DNA from: an uncultured Methylobacillus sp.
Lineage (GTDB): Bacteria > Pseudomonadota > Gammaproteobacteria > Burkholderiales > Methylophilaceae
Assembly (NCBI GenBank): GCA_946481235.1
Contig: CAMLME010000092.1
Location: 1-7,700, forward strand
DNA: 7,700 nucleotides
Direction: 5' to 3'
Each line of letters starts with the position of its first letter. Within the stretch, counting starts at the first letter, position 1. Under the pieces are notes generated by a model that had not been told where the DNA came from, did no database searches, and worked only from the letters and a program-made list of their open reading frames with translations. Shown here piece after piece: positions 6,415 through 7,700 of the stretch. The translations under genes and the position numbers were made by a program.

Positions 6415-7485
6415 ATGACCGACCTATTTACCCCCATCAAGCTCGGCCGCAACGAATTGCGCAACCGTATCGTCATGGCCCCGCTGACCCGCAACCGTGC
6501 CGGCGAGGGTAACGTGCCGCAGCCGCTTAACGCCAAGTACTATGAACAGCGCGCCTCGGCCGGACTGATTATTACCGAGGCCACGCCGATTTCCGAAATG
6601 GGCCACGGCTATCCGGCCACGCCCGGCATCCATAGCAGTGCCCAGGTTGCCGGCTGGAAAAAAGTGGTCGATGCCGTGCACGACAAGGGTGGCAAGATAT
6701 TCCTGCAGCTTTGGCAGGTCGGGCGCATTTCGCATCCTTCGTTGTTGCCGGACAACGCATTGCCGGTTGCGCCATCCGCGATTAAGCCGGAAGGGCAGGC
6801 GTTTACCTATACCGGCTTGCAGGATTTCGTCACGCCGCGTGCCTTGGCGACAGAAGAAATCCCGGGGATCGTCGACGATTTCCGCACAGCGGCCGAGAAT
6901 GCACTGGCTGCCGGTTTCGACGGTGTTGAAGTGCACGGTGCCAACGGCTACCTGCTCGACCAGTTCCTGCGCGACAGCACTAACAGGCGTACCGACCAGT
7001 ACGGCGGCTCCATCGCCAATCGCACTCGCCTGCTGCTGGAAGTGGTATCGGCCGTGAGCAAGGTGTGGGGTGCGGATCGCGTGGGCGTGCGTATTTCGCC
7101 GATCAATCCGTTCAACGACATCCGGGACTCGAATCCGCAGGCGCTGTTCAATCAGGTGGCGGATTCGTTGAGCCCGTTCGGCCTGGCGTATCTGCACGTC
7201 GTCGAAGTCGGCATGTCCGACGAAGCGCCGCAGGCGTTCGATTTCGACGAGTTGCGTCGTGCGTATCGCGGCAATTACATAGCCAATGGCGGTTATGACA
7301 AGACGCGCGGCAATGCGGCCATTGCTTCGCGGCACGCGGATTGCGTGGCGTACGGCGTGCCGTTCATTGCCAATCCCGACCTGGTAGAACGCTTCCGCAT
7401 CGATGCGCCACTGAATCCGGCCGACCAGAGCACGTTCTATGGCGGCACGGAAAAGGGTTATACCGACTATCCGGCTATGGCCTGA
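6415..7485 (+). CDS. Old Yellow Enzyme family FMN ene-reductase (NemA/alkene reductase type)
   Basis: OYE enzymes use NAD(P)H and FMN to reduce activated C=C bonds in enones, maleimides, quinone-like and nitro compounds. The protein has 356 residues in a single TIM barrel, as usual for the class. Marks are MAPLTRNRAG (21-30) with T25 near the flavin, IFLQLWQVGRISHP (95-108), the active-site motif VHGANGYLLDQFLRDSTNRR (173-192), TDQYGGS (193-199), RVGVRISP (222-229), and the late phosphate-binding strand with IANGGY. The substrate-anchoring pair is His174 and Asn177 with proton donor Tyr179, that is the His/Asn form of OYE1 and not the His/His form of E. coli NemA. Annotation pipelines will probably call it N-ethylmaleimide reductase or alkene reductase. 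It probably shares the transcript of the three genes before it and would remove electrophilic products that come from aromatics or quinones. Substrate specificity cannot be read from the sequence. Confidence 0.95.
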   Translation: MTDLFTPIKLGRNELRNRIVMAPLTRNRAGEGNVPQPLNAKYYEQRASAGLIITEATPISEMGHGYPATPGIHSSAQVAGWKKVVDAVHDKGGKIFLQLWQVGRISHPSLLPDNALPVAPSAIKPEGQAFTYTGLQDFVTPRALATEEIPGIVDDFRTAAENALAAGFDGVEVHGANGYLLDQFLRDSTNRRTDQYGGSIANRTRLLLEVVSAVSKVWGADRVGVRISPINPFNDIRDSNPQALFNQVADSLSPFGLAYLHVVEVGMSDEAPQAFDFDELRRAYRGNYIANGGYDKTRGNAAIASRHADCVAYGVPFIANPDLVERFRIDAPLNPADQSTFYGGTEKGYTDYPAMA

Positions 7486-7529
7486 AGTGCGATGATCATG
7501 CTGCGGAAACTTTCCCAAGCGCCTGAATC

Positions 7530-7546
7530 ACCTCAAAAAAGGAGGT
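7530..7546 (+). promoter_or_regulatory. Strong Shine-Dalgarno held in a short hairpin before the XdhC-like gene
   Basis: The ribosome site AAGGAGG (7539-7545) is four bases before the TTG at 7550. Its GAGGT part can pair with ACCTC at 7530-7534, giving a perfect 5-base stem with a 7-base A-rich loop. This may dampen translation of the rare TTG start; the stem is short and could be chance. Confidence 0.45.
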
Positions 7547-7549
7547 CCT

Positions 7550-7700
7550 TTGGATAGCGTCGATCTTTCTGTTTTGAATGCCTTGCACGCGTGGCAGGCG
7601 GCGGGTGAAAAAGTCTGGCTGGTGACGGTGGTGGAAACCTTCGGCTCCAGCCCGCGTCCGCCCGGTGCGATGCTGGCTGTGCGCGGCGACGGCCTTTCCG
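7550..7700 (+). CDS. XdhC/CoxI-family protein, N-terminal part (runs off the right edge)
   Basis: XdhC-type proteins bind molybdenum cofactor, promote its sulfuration and deliver it to xanthine-dehydrogenase-like molybdo-hydroxylases. Only 50 codons are visible, reading MDSVDLSVLNALHAWQAAGE and then a stretch with LVTVVETFGSSPRPPGAMLAV. The pattern TVxxTxGSSPRPPGAxLAV is typical of the family's N-terminal domain. No ATG or GTG is available in frame upstream before the stop at 7493; the strong Shine-Dalgarno just ahead makes TTG at 7550 the best start. It follows the OYE gene by 64 bases on the same strand and may be the last visible member of that operon or the start of a new one. The C-terminal Rossmann domain is outside the window. 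Confidence 0.85.
   Translation, partial: MDSVDLSVLNALHAWQAAGEKVWLVTVVETFGSSPRPPGAMLAVRGDGLS

Noticed and set aside
6424..7518. A 364-codon open frame on the minus strand opposite the OYE gene
   Set aside because: It is fully antisense to a gene with intact family motifs, its translation is rich in Arg, His and Ile with no recognisable domain, and long antisense frames are common in GC-rich genes.
1..7700. A functional link between the MoxR and XdhC-like genes as in CO-dehydrogenase (cox) clusters
   Set aside because: They sit at opposite ends on opposite strands with unrelated genes between, and no cox structural gene is visible.

Overview
The window looks like chromosomal DNA of a free-living proteobacterium, most likely a betaproteobacterium. 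The evidence is high GC in most genes, dense tandem gene packing with 4-base ATGA overlaps, and the family mix: a CrgA-like LysR regulator, a YgiD-type dioxygenase, pirin, YceI and an OYE-family reductase. No 16S or other lineage marker is present, so the assignment is tentative. No mobile element, tRNA, rRNA or CRISPR array was seen, and no stretch longer than 300 bases lacks a gene.

Left half (1-4048, all minus strand, so transcription runs right to left): a LysR-type regulator, a signal peptidase I family protease with an extra membrane domain, a PsiE-family membrane protein, a fused NAD(P)HX epimerase/dehydratase, and the N-terminal third of a MoxR-type AAA+ ATPase that runs off the left edge. 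The last three are tightly packed: psiE-nnr and nnr-moxR each overlap by 4 bases (ATGA), and psiE starts 16 bases after the signal peptidase stop. The signal peptidase gene is clearly AT-richer than its neighbours.

Middle (4049-4147): a 99-base divergent control region with a perfect TATGA-N3-TCATA dyad. It fits the T-N11-A rule for LysR-type operators and touches a plausible lysR promoter.

Right half (4148-7700, all plus strand): an extradiol DODA-type dioxygenase overlapping a pirin (ATGA), then a secreted YceI protein, an OYE-family FMN ene-reductase, and the first 50 codons of an XdhC/CoxI-family protein starting at TTG. Gaps are 40, 62 and 64 bases with good Shine-Dalgarno sites at each start. 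The simplest reading is a LysR-controlled operon for handling aromatic, quinone or electrophilic compounds: ring cleavage or oxidation by the dioxygenase and pirin, reduction of activated double bonds by the OYE enzyme, and a periplasmic lipid/quinone-binding YceI protein. Every family is known; the joint role is inference. This module is the best candidate for a little-described system in the window.
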